Origin: Toxorhynchites rutilus septentrionalis
Taxonomy: Eukaryota > Arthropoda > Insecta > Diptera > Culicidae
Assembly (NCBI RefSeq): GCF_029784135.1
Contig: NC_073746.1
Location: forward strand, 91,896,564-91,960,563
Reading direction: 5' to 3'
Length of the DNA stretch: 64,000 nt
Shown here: in pieces, positions 24,151-36,311 of the stretch
Position numbering within the stretch: position 1 is the first letter of the stretch
Layout of the letters: every line of letters begins with the position of its first letter
Program-made: the position numbers and the translations under genes
Notes under the pieces: generated by a model
Seen by the model: only the letters and a program-made list of their open reading frames with translations
Told to the model about the DNA's origin: nothing
The model's database searches: none

Positions 24151-26378
24151 GTTCATTTTTAGTGGCGCTATCGGTTGAAAAATCCCTGGACTTCTTAGTC
24201 AATGTAGTATTTTACAATACGAGGATGAAAGTAGAGTTCAGCAGCCGCAAGTTTGCTTTTGTAGAACTGACTGGTTCAATCTTCAAAAACTTTAGATTGA
24301 AAAATGCAAACGATAACAAAGACTTTCTGTTGTCTGATGCTCTGTCTGCTGTGTTGTTGCATAAAACATCAGCTATTTTATGTCATGCCTCCGAAACTCT
24401 TCAATTTGATGCTCAAAAACTTTTACTACTGTCGAGCGCGACTCGTGAACTACTACCGTGGTAGTAGGTTCAAAAGTCTAGCGCTAAGTAGATAAATCCT
24501 GCAATAAAGAACCCGTTCTCATGTATGGTTCTGAGCCATAAAGCGAACGTGACGCCATTTCTCGCTTTCCCGCTGGAGACAGTTCCCGAGGGGACTATTT
24601 TGTGTGTTCAAGTCCATTCGTCTCTTAATTGGTGCGCTTGTTATGCCCACACAAACACTCTTCATCCCCTCCCTGCTGTCGTCATTCAGCGGGCAGGACT
24701 CCACTGAAAAACACTACGACACCAGCATCCGGGACCAATGCCGGTGGGCAACCCTTTCAAAATATATGATATTAATATGACACATCGGGTGATATACACT
24801 GGAAGAGCGCATACATTACGGACGCCCTCCGCCCTGCCGAAACTCTTCTCCCGGAATACGCTGGGATGAGAGGGATGTAGGGTTTAAGATTTACTGCACC
24901 ACCACTGCCGCCGATGCCACTACTACAATCAGTGCCAGCAGCCGCCATACCATGGCACGGCGGTCCTGGAGAAAGCAGTCACGTCATAGCGAAGGACATT
25001 CAATGTACAGCTCAGGCGTATCCTATACATGTATACGGTACACTTCCACTGATGCTCCGAAAAATTTATCGAATAAATTTTGGCAGCATATGCACTGCCA
25101 TCCCGGCCCTATTCGGAGACAGGGTTTGATGTAAGCCAGTTGGAAGTAATTACATATTCATACTGTAATTTAGGGAAATGATATAGTTAAGATCAGACGG
25201 GTGACGCCCCGGGGTGGCTGGAAATCCATGCCGTGAATCTTCTCCTGGAAATTTCACGACGAGCAACGCTTAATTTCCTTGATGGAAGTTGTTTAGTGAA
25301 GTTGATAGCCTTGAAGCATCAATTGAGGCTGGTAGTAACACTCCCAAAAATCCAATGGCCATATCCTGAAAAACTCATCATCATAATTTTTGAGGACCAT
25401 CAAAATCATTCCCTGATAACGTTCCTCTTCTGCCGGGGATAAGATGCCGAACGAAGAACGTCCTCTCATCAAATTGATCCTACTTCACTTGGGATGCACC
25501 ACTTCCAGTAGGAGTCGTTCGATTGACAAGTGCCGACCCTCGGCTGCACCGTCGATAAACTGCTCTCCCAACTGGAACGCCATTCTGCTCTCGTCGGGAA
25601 GAAGAATGCATCGGGGACGGACATCAGGAAGTTGTGTCATCACCGAAACCCATAGCGGACAGAAAAAGAGTGCACCGAAAAGAATATACGACAACGTAAG
25701 AAAACTATACCTGATTATGATAATAAACATAAAAATTTATCGCCGCATTCGTTTAAAAAATATTCCAAAATGACATTTGCATGAAACGAAAATGTCACAC
25801 CGAGGAAGATATATATGATAATTGCATCGCTTCCTTTCGAGAGCGTGTGATGACGCTGACAGCGCGCAATACAAGCACCCACACACCGGGACCACTCCGG
25901 GGACGAATGACCGACAAGTTTTATCGCTGAAAGTTCTCGAAAAAAGAGCAGCTGGTGATCCCCTCAGAAAATGCATCAGGCACTTGGTGATGGTGATGAT
26001 GCTGCTGCTACTGAAGATGCAGCAGAAGCTTCACCGCAACTTGGCCAGCTAGCACTTATTGTTGAAGGTGATGATGATGGTGATGGTGATGCTGACGATG
26101 ATGACAGCTTCTATCAAACGTGAGTGGTTATCAAGGGAAAAGTTCAACCAATTATTGGCAGAGTTTGCTTTCCCACATTCCTCAGCATAGAAGATAAGTA
26201 ATTTTGGATACTCTTTTGGGACAGAAAAGCTCTTTTTTTGCAGTATAATGCGTGGACTTCCAACCTTTCTGCACGTGCTATCATCATGTTCTTCTGTCGA
26301 ATTGTGCAATATATTTACATGAACTTCTTCAGGGACACACGTTTGTTTCTCAAGAATTTTGCTCAGGATTATTTCTCC
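24151..26378. other. Mostly unique stretch with uncertain coding signal
   Basis: No repeat family recognised. Several frames are open. The most protein-like is minus 25485-25730 (ends LLLEVVHPK then TGA, listed separately). A good minus-strand acceptor-like site (TTTTTCAG) lies at about 24704. CAG/GATGAT-rich patches occur near 25990-26100. Confidence 0.3.
25485..25660 (-). other. Possible terminal exon, unsupported
   Basis: The minus frame with FQLGEQFIDGAAEGRHLSIE has coding-like third positions and ends in TGA. No family recognised. An acceptor-like GACGAGAGCAG at about 25586 would give phase 2, matching the last zinc-finger exon, but the product lacks the histidines needed to finish that finger. 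Treated as chance unless transcript data say otherwise. Confidence 0.15.
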
Positions 26379-27000
26379 TCTCTGTCCAACTTCTATAAGA
26401 CCACCCTGATTTTATTTCGTTGCAACACAAACTGTTAGAATTTCAACAAGATACATTCATCCATGGTTGAATGCTTAGGATAAAGTATATTTAACGTCAA
26501 TTTCGTTCAAAAGAGTTGTTTGTTTATTTATTGTGCTTAAATATGATAATTTCAGCTGTCCATTTTCTATTAGACCATTTCAAAATTCATAAGTATTAGC
26601 AATGAAAAATTCAAAACGGTCGGCTGATTTACATGTCAATAATTGGCAACCTTGCCACTTCGGTTAATAACCTGGAAAACTCGTGTTGGAAAACTATTTA
26701 CCAAATGCTGCTGAACGAATTTCTCGATATTATTCCATGTTTCCGAAATTGCGATGTTCAGCTCTTTAATCGTGGTTTACCGCTTTCCCTCAGTGTAGAT
26801 TCTGCGTACAAGGAACTCCCTAAGATTTTCAACAGGATTCAAGTCTGGAGAGCGACCTGGATAGCCCAAAAAAATAAGTTTTGGCCCTTAATCCATTGCT
26901 TAGTTCCCTTACTGGAATGAATAGTAGCATTGCTTTGCTGGAATGTGAATTTTTTGTAACGATATCTGCGCAAAAACCGTAGAAAGAGGATTCCAGAACA
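26379..27000 (-). mobile_element. Tc1-like element fragment (copy 2)
   Basis: Starts with the same terminus (CTCTGTCCAACTTCTATAAG) as the intron 1 element. It runs through the C-terminal transposase region with stops. The rest of the element is missing. Confidence 0.8.
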
Positions 27001-27197
27001 TATATGCTTTAAATTTAAAGAACCGACCATGTACATTTTGTTTATTGGTCCAAAAAATGACCTGTGCAAAATTTCAGCTCAATCGGACATGATATAGGGG
27101 TGCCTCAAAGCACTCAAAGTTTTGATTTTTTCATCCTTGAAAATCTTCCAAGGGGATTTAGAAAATCGATTTTTCTTTCGATGCCAACTGACTTAAA

Positions 27198-27673
27198 GGG
27201 GGTCTTCGTAGCCACTTGGTTACGCGTTCGCTTACCAAGCGATCGATCATGAGTTCAAACTCAGGGCCTTCAATTGACCATCTTTGTGTTGTTATAGAAT
27301 AACTACGTCCACGCAACCATCATCAGCGATGGAAATCGTTCAACGGTCGAAATAAGATCGATTCATCCATACAACTGCTCTGCTCTGCAAGACACATCGG
27401 GCTGCTGTTCTATAAATAACTCAACAATGATCAATATCAACTGTCTCCGCTGTCCGGTCTGCTGAACAATGGATGAACAGAAAGAATACCCTTACGCCTA
27501 AATGGCTACTACTGTGTAATTTACCATAATGTAATGGAACAGAAAACTTAACGACCGTGTAATTTACAATTTATAGAAACATAAACATATGTACATGTAC
27601 ACGATTAAAACCCGGCTCTGTTACAGCTAAAATGCTAATGAGCCTAATAAATAAATAAATGAGATAAAAAAAA
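27198..27673 (+). mobile_element. tRNA-derived SINE, long family (copy B)
   Basis: Starts GGGGGTCTTCGTAGCCACTT with B box GAGTTCAAACTCAGG, and ends with AAATAAATAAATG and an A-rich tail. A perfect 12-bp duplication, AACTGACTTAAA, lies at 27186-27197 and 27674-27685. It is inserted in a foldback-family fragment (27040-27780). Confidence 0.9.
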
Positions 27674-27689
27674 AACTGACTTAAAAATG

Positions 27690-28354
27690 CATAAAAAGTC
27701 GAGATCTGGTGTTATCACAAAAAAAATTTTTGGCCGAAAATCAACTTTTTGGGACTTAGCCTGAGCGGTGTTCAGTCAGATCGGACTAAGTAACGTAATT
27801 CATTTGGGAGAAAACGAACCCAGTTTGAAGCTGTGTAGTTTTAGAAGATAACAATCATGCATCCCAATTGTTTTTCTACAGCTCCCAGCTACTTTTTAAC
27901 AAGATGATGAAAAAACATTATTATATAAAAACCTCTCTAAGGTCAATCGAGAGGGTTTTACGACTATATGTACTTGGTCCAATATGCCTGAACAGATTAA
28001 TGATGGAATCATATCATTTGTTCAGTACGCAGTCGACGTGGATTTTAAATTGTAGAATTTACTCGGCTAAGCTCATACTTACAATAAAATTGGTTTTATG
28101 GCTTGAAACAATATTTTAATTACTGAAAATAATCGAATAGCATCACTAAAAATCTGCTTAACAAAATCTAGTTTAAATAATCATCCTTGTTGTCATTCTG
28201 CTATAAATTCTCGTAAAATTCGTGGTTCTCGTAAGAACGTATTTCAGCAAGAGAGTGATATCCGTGTATTTTACCTTCGAAATACCATGTCCGTTTAGAT
28301 AAAGCGGGCAGAGCTACAAGTCGGGCTCAGCATATTTTTGCTTTTTGAGGAATC
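27690..28354. other. Stretch without recognised genes
   Basis: The first 100 bp continue the interrupted foldback fragment. A short plus-strand open frame at 27868-28119 has no recognised motif. Confidence 0.3.
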
Positions 28355-28565
28355 ATGCAGAATCCTAAACGGGTAAGTCATTCTCCAATTCTATACAATT
28401 TATTGATACTCAAAGGTTGAATTAAATTCTATAATGAAACAGAAATATTTCAATTACGTTCATCAAACATCCCAGAAACACGATAGAACCGGCAAGATAA
28501 TCAATTTCGTTGCGGTTGCGTTCAGTATCTTCCTCAAAGGTACAAGACTCTTCAGAAACATATGA
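28355..28565 (+). CDS. Possible two-exon micropeptide, about 46 residues
   Basis: ATG at 28355 gives MQNPKR, then a strong donor, GTAAGT, at 28373. An acceptor AACAG ends at 28442, making a 70-nt intron, typical of dipteran short introns. Exon 2 stays in frame to TGA at 28563-28565 and includes a hydrophobic run INFVAVAFSIFL after a basic segment, so a membrane micropeptide is conceivable. An alternative in-frame acceptor (CATCCCAG) lies at about 28475. No family recognised. Short length makes chance likely. Confidence 0.2.
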
Positions 28566-29183
28566 CCCATTCCAGCGTGACGTGATAACGTTTTGACTCA
28601 CTAAAACAGGTTTTTCTCGTTTTCATGTATAAATCGCACGATTTCCAAATAGTAAAATTGAGAAAATTTCAGAATCTTCAGTTGGAGAATATTTTACAGT
28701 TGAATTCGCTCGTTGACAGCCCAATACTTTTGTGACAACACCTGTCTTTTTGTGGATGCCGACTTTTGAACAATAATGTTGTATTTTCAGTTCCGTTTCA
28801 AAACATACAAAAAAAATTGGTTCTATGTCAACGAAAGATGAACGTAAATTCCTGTGTACTCATTTTTTCAAAAAACTCGCAAGAACTTTGCAAAAATCGG
28901 TATGCATTTTGTGACCTGACAACGCGCTCTGTGCGAATAAACAGTGTCTACGAAGCGTTGTCACGTCACACAATCAATAAGTTGTATTACATAAGAATTC
29001 TACCGTATTGTAGCAAGTGATATACTATTTTTTATGTTTTTTTTAGATCTCCCCTTCCCCTTCCAAAAGTCCATCCTATAGGGGAAGGTGGTCCTGAACC
29101 TGTCCTCCTTTGTATCTCAGGAATGGTGTTTCCTACTGAATTTTCAATAGAATTTTCAAATGAAAGGAGTCATAACGCTGACA

Positions 29184-30002
29184 GGGGGTCTTCGTAGCCA
29201 CTTGGTTACGCGTTCGCTTAACACTTTGACGTCCGCACGGTTCGTAAAAAAATATGCGCTTCGCGCCGCAGCGCTAACTCGGATTACGGTTTCGAAAGAT
29301 ATAATAAAAGCTCTTCTTAATATGTCCGTTTTTCCTCACCTCCCCTACTTATAAAAACATTAAACTTGATAGTATGTGTAAGTTATTGTTACTTAAGCAA
29401 AACCCCAACAAAATGCAAACGATACTAAAGTGCTATCGCCGGCCACTGAAATACTATGCGCACGTAACCACTTTGGTGTCGCCGGCAGTCAGGCGCTAGT
29501 TTGCGTGCGTAACCACTGTGGTGTCGCCGGACGCCAAAGTGTTAATAAGCGATCGATCGTGAGTTCAAACTCAGGGCCCTCAATTGACCATCTTTGTGTT
29601 GTTATAGAATAACTACGTCCACGCAACCATCATCAGCTATGGAGGTCGATCTACGGTGGAACAAAGATCGATTCATCCATACTACTGCTCTGCTCTGCAA
29701 GAAACATTGGGCTGCTGTTCTATAAATAACCCAACAATGATCAATATCAACTGTCTCCGCTGTCCGGTCTGCTGAACAATGGAAGAACAGATAGAATACC
29801 CTTACGCCTAAATGGCTACTACTGTGTAACTTACCATAATGTAACGGAACAGAAAACATAACACCTAAATGGCTACTCTACTACTGTGTAATTTACAATT
29901 TATAGAAACATAATTATATGTACATGTACACGATAAAAACCCGGCTCTGTTACAGATAAAATGTTAATGAGCCTGATAAATAAATAAATGGGATAAAAAA
30001 AA
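29184..30002 (+). mobile_element. tRNA-derived SINE, long family (copy C), split by a MITE
   Basis: Same head and tail as copies A and B. The 12-bp duplication ATAACGCTGACA at 29172-29183 and 30003-30014 is perfect. The tRNA-like region is interrupted just after the A box by a 320-bp TTAA element. Confidence 0.9.
29222..29541. mobile_element. piggyBac-type (TTAA) MITE inside a SINE
   Basis: TTAA lies on both sides (29218-29221 and 29542-29545). The 14-bp terminal repeat CACTTTGACGTCCG is matched in reverse as CACTTTGGCGTCCG. Further inner motifs (GTAACCACTTTGGTGTCGCC) recur within. No ORF. TTAA target and size fit a piggyBac-derived MITE. Confidence 0.85.
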
Positions 30003-30014
30003 ATAACGCTGACA

Positions 30015-30944
30015 ATTTGATAATATGGTGACTTTTTCTGGTTCTCTTCATTCTAGCGTTAAAGCGCCATTTTACGTTTTCATTCCTTCAAAAATAGAGA
30101 AGAAATATATTCGACCTGTATGCAAAATGAGTTCTATGTTCTTTCAGATTGTGAAACGTTGCGAAACAAGGCAATTTCAATTGTTTATGGTATGTTCATC
30201 AAAATAAACTATATAAATTGAATCTACCTGTTACCTGTAATACACGGTATGTCTTTATTTGGGAAAAGTCGGGGGATTGTTTACACGTTCTTTCTAGCAC
30301 TTGCCACCAATGACTCGCACACGCCTGGTTCATCGAGTGGCGCTCACTACAGGGGGAACGCATTTGATTTAGCTATCAGAAACTTTTGATAAACTCTTTG
30401 TATGCACCCGTGTGCATGTGCGCAAGGGCATTTATGTTTGCGTGTTGAAGATGACTTTGACTGTGACTTTGATTTTGATGGTTGACCGTTGACGTTTGCG
30501 TGTGCATTTGTATGTGCACTTTTTTTGGTCTAAATCCACTCGTCTCTAGGGCTAAGTTCTTACCACTCAAATATTATCTTCCTCTCGCTTAAATCCTATC
30601 TGCTCACTATCAAATTTTATTTTCTTTGTCATTCTTCTTCGCGTACCCATGGATGTATGCCAACGCTACCATTCACAATCGTATTGTGTGATTTTATGCC
30701 ATTTCCGGTTTTCTAGATCCCCTTTCAACGAACCGGAAGTCACCATCCTCGATTTTAACATGATATCGGAATACGATACTTGACTTCCGCTGGTGAGACA
30801 CCTGCAACCAATACCCAAATCGTATGATTTTTCCATATTTTTTTTCGTTATTCAATATCAGCAAACCGGAAGTCGAAACGAGATTATATTCTATATTCTT
30901 GGATTTATGTTCATCTATTGTTGACAAAACATAGATGAAGTTTC
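30015..30944. other. Loop of the foldback element
   Basis: Contains a dispersed repeat with CGAACCGGAAGTC and its inverted echo CAAACCGGAAGTC at 30730-30880. No gene recognised. Confidence 0.35.
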
Positions 30945-31200
30945 AATTGTATGTTTTGCAACGGAACTGAAAATACAACATTAATGTTCAATAGTCGGAA
31001 ATAGCAAAATGTCGGGTGCTGCGACATCCCAAAAGTATTTGACTGACAACAAGCTAATCTAACTATAAAATATTCTCCAACTGCTGATTCTTGTAGGAGA
31101 GTTTCTCAATTTTACTATAACATTGTTTATTGTTGTGTGATTTATACATGAAAACGTAAAAGAAGTGTTTGTAGTGAGTCAAAATGTTGTCACATCACGC

Positions 31201-31819
31201 AGGAATGGATCGTATACTTTGCGTGACATGACAACAACTTCTGGAGACAGTTGTTTCTCCTCTATTCGTGGACCGATCTTAACCAAATTTTGTCGGTTGT
31301 TGACCCTCATTGTTTGCTCAGAGAAACCCAAATGTAAAAATGTTTGAACTTTGGTTCATCTGATAAACTAAAAAAATGCTCTATTTTTGTGACGTCACAA
31401 CGCTTCAAAAGACTTGTTTTTCAAATCTTTGTTTCTCACAAATTACAAATTGAAACCTAGATCTACCAACGGCTCTTCAGACAAGGGTTTAATTATCCAT
31501 CCAATGGTATATAGACATTGAAGTTTGGTAAAGCGAGTGCAGAGGTATCTCAAGAAGCATAAAAATAGTGAAAACCTAAAATATTTTGAATATGATAATG
31601 TAGTTTTTAAAACTCTCCTCTCTCGAAGAGTGGTGCATAAAAATCAAATCCGTTCCAAAGATTTTATGATAAAACTAGTGCTTATACAAATAAAGTTTTC
31701 ATTTTCTCCTAGAACTAGTTTTAAAATAAAAAAAAAGTACTTGCAGTCAATAGCAGAGCATGGTTGGATTTGAAATCGATCATGAAAGGTTCAATAACTA
31801 GAATCCTTTACTCTTTGAC
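31201..31819. other. Stretch without recognised genes
   Basis: One plus-strand open frame at 31525-31773, lysine-rich, with no recognised family. Confidence 0.25.
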
Positions 31820-33940
31820 CAGAGATACCAACTTTCCAGATTTCAGGATTTCCCGGACTTTTTAACACGTTCCCTAACAACCTGACAATTACTTAATTTT
31901 GCTTGATTTTACTGGAATGATCTTGATTTCCCTGATTTTGGTACTTTTACTCCATCAGCACAAAAATTCTCCGTTACAAATATACCCATGCCAAAGTTTT
32001 ACTGGTTGGAAATGAGAATTCTCATAATCACCTACATGAAAAAGCCATTTGTCTATACATTCCCTGGTACTCTCACAAAAACTTATCGTTATAATATAAA
32101 AGCCACAATTTTCTTGAAAAACAGTTATTTAGAATACATATTCTATACCGAAAGGTAAGCTTCATTTATTTTATTTAAAAAGTGTGTTTGTTAAGGGGTG
32201 ACCCCGGTCTAGAAGGTCTTAAAAATCGATTTTTTTTAATTTTTGGGAAGCTTATGCCCTCAGAAATGTTGTTCTAAAAAGATTTTTCAATATTTGATTT
32301 CGTTGGAAAGTTACAGCCAAAAGTATGATGGCACCTCAAAGATATAGTATTGTTGTACGAATTTTTAAACTTGTTTTTCCAAAACCATGCGTTTTAAGCT
32401 TATGGTATTCTATTTCGTTGCAACACAAACTGTTAGAATTTCAACAAGATACATTCATACATTGTTGAATGCTTAGGATAAAGTATATTTAACGTCAATT
32501 TCGTTCAAAAGAGTTGTTTGTTTATTTATTGTGCTTAAATATGATAATTTCAGCTGTCCATTTTCTATAAGACCATTTCAAAATTCATAAGTATTAGCAA
32601 CGAAAAATTCAAAACGATCGGCTGATTTACATGTCAATAATTGGCAACCTTGCCACTTCGGTTAATAACCTGGAAAACTCGTGTTGGAATACTTTTTATC
32701 AAATGCTGCTGAACGAATTTCTCGATATTTTTCCATGTTTCTGAAATTGCGATTTTGAGCTCTTCAATCGTGGTTTACCGCTTCCCCTCAGATATCTTGA
32801 TATACTCGAACGATTTTGCTGAAATTTTTTTCAGCATGTAAAAATGAATTATTTAAAGCCGTTTTTCGATATCTAATTTTTTCGATTATTTATGAGCATT
32901 ATTTAATTAACAGCGATTTTTCATGAAAAATAACTTATTTTTAACAGAAATGGCCGCCAATTTGGCAATTTTTCGAATTTTCAAAAACCTTCATGTTACG
33001 CCTTAGGTATTGTCCTAATGTTTCAAAATATTCATTTAATTTCATTCTGCGATACCCCGTTGCTTCAGAACCGATACCACCAGCAAGGTACCGTTTTTCA
33101 GCAGCCACGCATCCAGCTGTCAACAACGTAATAGTTATTATTCGTGCACTCAAAAAAGGGAAAATACATTTTCCAATAAACCTGAAACAATAACCTAAGT
33201 ACTCGAACACTTCACTTTATGCCTAACATCCGAGAAAAATCACGAAAATTCATTATTATTCGACGACTTAACCTCAACAAAAAAAACATTATGATTTCCG
33301 CTGCACAATAACAGAACACAAAGCTCAATACCGTCAACGCGAATTAAACGAATAAGCATTGATGATAGTGTTGCGAGATTTTTTTCCCTCTCACTCTAGA
33401 ATCATACTTCACAGACATTGAGCAAAATTTACATGAACAATATATGAGTACTATCATATAGTAAAATCATATGATTCAAAAACCATACGAGAAATAAAAA
33501 CAAAATGAAGCAATGTGCTAGATGTGTTCCATCAGGGTAATGCCATACTGAATGTCTCTTTAACAACACGACAAATCATTTTGGATGTGCTATCTCACCA
33601 GCTAAACTAAACGGATATTGCAGCTTCATATTATCACAGGTTTAGGTTCTTGAAAAGAGACCTTAAAACTTCGACCATATGGACAGCAATAAAAATACAT
33701 TTAACAATTCACGACGAGAAACAAGGAAAGGAAACATGAAGGACGATGGATGACGAAAGATTGTGGAAAAAACCGTACCTATAAAATTGAAGGAAAGTAT
33801 ATTTGTCGTTGAAAATGATGCTTTTGATTACCTAAAAAGCGGCACGAACTTTTGAATAACCCAATATGAAGTATATTGATTTTTTCCTGAATTTTATTTT
33901 CATTCTTCCTGATTTTTGGAAATTATAGTTGGCAACCCTG
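31820..33940 (+). mobile_element. hAT-like non-autonomous element (copy 1)
   Basis: Ends CAGAGATACCAAC and, reversed from the right, CAGGGTTGCCAAC. Flanked by an 8-bp duplication, TCTTTGAC / TCTCTGAC (one mismatch). The same two distinct ends bound the element at 44699 in opposite orientation. The interior contains a Tc1 fragment at 32409-32800. No transposase is readable. Confidence 0.75.
32409..32800 (-). mobile_element. Tc1-like element fragment (copy 3)
   Basis: Shares TCGTTGCAACACAAACTGTT and the C-terminal transposase region with the Tc1 copies at 26379 and 55000. The terminal repeat is missing. Confidence 0.8.
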
Positions 33941-34553
33941 TCTCTGACAGTTGGTGCACTCTGTCTGAACAAGATATAATAATATATTCTATCAACTGTT
34001 CAATAACTGTGAATTGTCTTACTTTTCCGTGTTCATTGAAGGACGAAGGGTGCGAAGAAATCCAATATTTCATTAGAAATTCTTGCTTTTTCTAGTTGTC
34101 AGGAAAACGTGGTTTTTTTTTCTCTCTGACGGTATACTATCATCAATTTTTGCTGATCATTCTTAAACCTTAAGCCTTAAACCTATTCTTTGCAGCATTA
34201 GTGTGATAATAACTAATTTTGTCACTTAGTTCGGTTTGACTTAACACCGACCAAATGAACTAAAGATTGTCCCAGAAAGTATTGATGCACCTTGTTTTTA
34301 GTATTGTTAAGAATTACTTCTACGTTAAAAATAGTACAACAATACAGTGTTCTCAATCAATCCGCTATTTATTGATTGGAAGCGAGCTGGCGCACCTTAT
34401 TACGAACATTCTTCATAATAAATCTTCAACACAGATTCCTTGGCGACAAGTTTTAACACATTTTTTATTCCTTTTAAAATTGTTGAATAGTTTCTGCTGG
34501 AGAGACATATTTCCTAAGATTTGCCTTCGCCAATACCCAAAATTCGCAAATTT
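33941..34553. other. Stretch without recognised genes
   Basis: AT-rich. The plus-strand frame beginning at 34267 is open only because it runs into the SINE. Confidence 0.3.
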
Positions 34554-34830
34554 GTGCTCCCGTGGCCGAGTGGTTAGCGTCATAACTAACATGCCGGGTG
34601 TTCGGGTTCGATTTCCGTTCTGGTCGGGGGAATTTTTCGTCAAAGAAATTTCCTCCGACTTGCACTGTGATCACGCGTATTCTAGAGCTTGCCACTCAGA
34701 ATGCATTCAAGGCGTGTTATTTGGCATAGAAATCTCAACTAAGTACTAATAAAAATGACGCAAGTAATACTACGTTGAGACGGTGAAGTTCCTCTAGGAA
34801 CGTTAGTGCCATTGAAGAAGAAGAAGAAAG
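34554..34830 (+). mobile_element. Feilai-like SINE (copy 3)
   Basis: GTGCTCCCGTGGCCGAGTGG head, GGTTCGATTTCCG B box, and a GAAGAAGAAGAAAG tail. Flanking duplication AATACCCAAAATTC (34532-34545 and 34831-34844), with similarity continuing up to the SINE start. Confidence 0.9.
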
Positions 34831-35805
34831 AATACCCAAAATTCTTCAATTGGTCGCATTTGTAAGTACCTCGATTCGTGGGTAGAAGTAGTTTTCGTAA
34901 ACATTCCTTGAAGTAAATGAGGAACAAAAACGTTGCTCATCGCAGCTGTTGTAATAGCCTTTTTACCGAATTTTTCGTCTTCAGTGAATGTTATACAAGT
35001 CCTCCTCGCACCGTTTTATATTGTCGTATGCTATATGTCGTAGCATCGTATCGTATAGCTTTCATATTCTGGGTCTGATCGATGCATCTTGTTTTGGGGC
35101 TCGTTTTGGGTGCTGTTGATTCTTCTGAGTTCGCAGATTCAAACGATCTTTAATCGATAAACGTTCAATTTAGACGATCCAACATTTTTTATCAAACCCC
35201 GTGCTAAGACCTCCTTCTTTTGCTCGAACGCTTTCATTATACGATTATCCAAACGAGGACTGGTAGGATCTTCTGGTGTCAAAAATGTTTTTTTTCTGAA
35301 AACCCCTATTTCATGTACCCAAGGGGGGGATGATTTTTCGGTTTTCTCTAACTCTAACTCTAACTTAGACGGCTGTGTGATACTAGTAAATGAAATCCGA
35401 TTGAGCTGAAATTTATAGGCTAAGTTTTTCGTGGAAATCGACATTTTTAAGAAAGTCCCGTTCGAAAATTCGAAGGATTCTAATTATCTCTTTTCCTAAC
35501 AAAATGATGCTCTCTTGATCACTCTGAGTTCATCAATGCATCGCTAGACTAAGCGCGTCTTTTCCGATGAGGCGGGAGATCGACACGAATAAAATCGGAA
35601 CGAACCAACTTTATTGAAAGATTGTAATCAGCCACTCGTTTCGGCAATAGCGTTTCATTCGAAAATATGCTGCCATGGGTAGTCTTCGGTATTCTGTGCA
35701 TGTTAATACTCAACCGTATAGATGAAATGATTGATGCGGCACACCGACGACAACTAACCTTGCAACACTGTGCATCATCGTTGCGCAGACAAATGAATTG
35801 AAATG
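34831..35805. other. Stretch with foldback-family fragment
   Basis: 35260-35460 resembles the arm of the foldback at 21919. The minus frame at 35549-35818 has no recognised domain; the segment may be the upstream part of the LINE relic at 35806. Confidence 0.35.
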
Positions 35806-36190
35806 AATCAAAACACAAAGGAATTCCATGAATCTCTTTACCCGGTGTTCATATATTATGAGAAAGCGTTTGATCGCCTGAACCACGACCCTTTCTTGTG
35901 GGCCTCACGGAACAACCGATTTCGGCATAAAGTAAATAATCCCGTATTAGCCCAGTATGAGACTTCCAGTCTACTTTGGGGGTGGAACAGAAAACTGACT
36001 TTGCTTCTGCTGACGACACCGCTCTATTATCACCACGACGTTCTGACATGCAAAACAAGCTGTTATGCTCTCCTGGACATAACATCAATGTCAGCAAGAC
36101 GTCTCTAGACCTCAACACGGTCATTAATTTCAATGTTATAGCTGAGCAGAGTTTTCAATGTCTTGATAGCCAAAAAACGCTAGATGACAT
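35806..36190 (+). pseudogene. LINE reverse-transcriptase relic
   Basis: One frame reads YYEKAFDRLNHDPFLWAS, the palm motif A region. A second reads FASADDTALLSPRRSDMQNK and then INVSKTSLDLNT, a damaged catalytic box and following block. The sequence between them is deleted or shifted. It comes from a different LINE lineage than the one at 1-1880. Confidence 0.8.
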
Positions 36191-36311
36191 GTTCAGTTGA
36201 AAGTTTAAAGAAATCGGATCTTTAACCTGTGGCGATTTTCGAAAGTAAAAAATTGTATATATTCAAATGTGTCTATTTCGTTTATGTTTAAATTTTCAAA
36301 GTCGGAAAAAG

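Larger units (their letters stand above)
28575..31200. mobile_element. Foldback element with long inverted arms
   Basis: The left arm from 28575 (GCGTGACGTGATAACGTTTT) and right arm ending 31200 (its reverse form GCGTGATGTGACAACATTTT) align for about 230-250 bp, including TTGTATTTTCAGTTCCGT. The interior holds a SINE carrying a MITE, and unique DNA. No transposase was seen. Confidence 0.65.

Noticed and set aside
24519..24704. Zinc-finger exon after the TTTTTCAG acceptor
   Set aside because: The phase does not match exon 4, and no Cys/His pattern is present.
25485..25730. Terminal exon of the zinc-finger gene
   Set aside because: The phase could fit, but the sequence cannot supply the two histidines of the split finger. 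Kept only as a low-confidence feature.
34552..34620. tRNA gene
   Set aside because: A and B boxes are present, but the acceptor stem does not close and the sequence continues as a SINE with tail and target duplication. The same holds for the other tRNA-like heads.
34267..34749. Plus-strand open frame of 160 residues
   Set aside because: The second half is SINE sequence, and no domain is recognisable.
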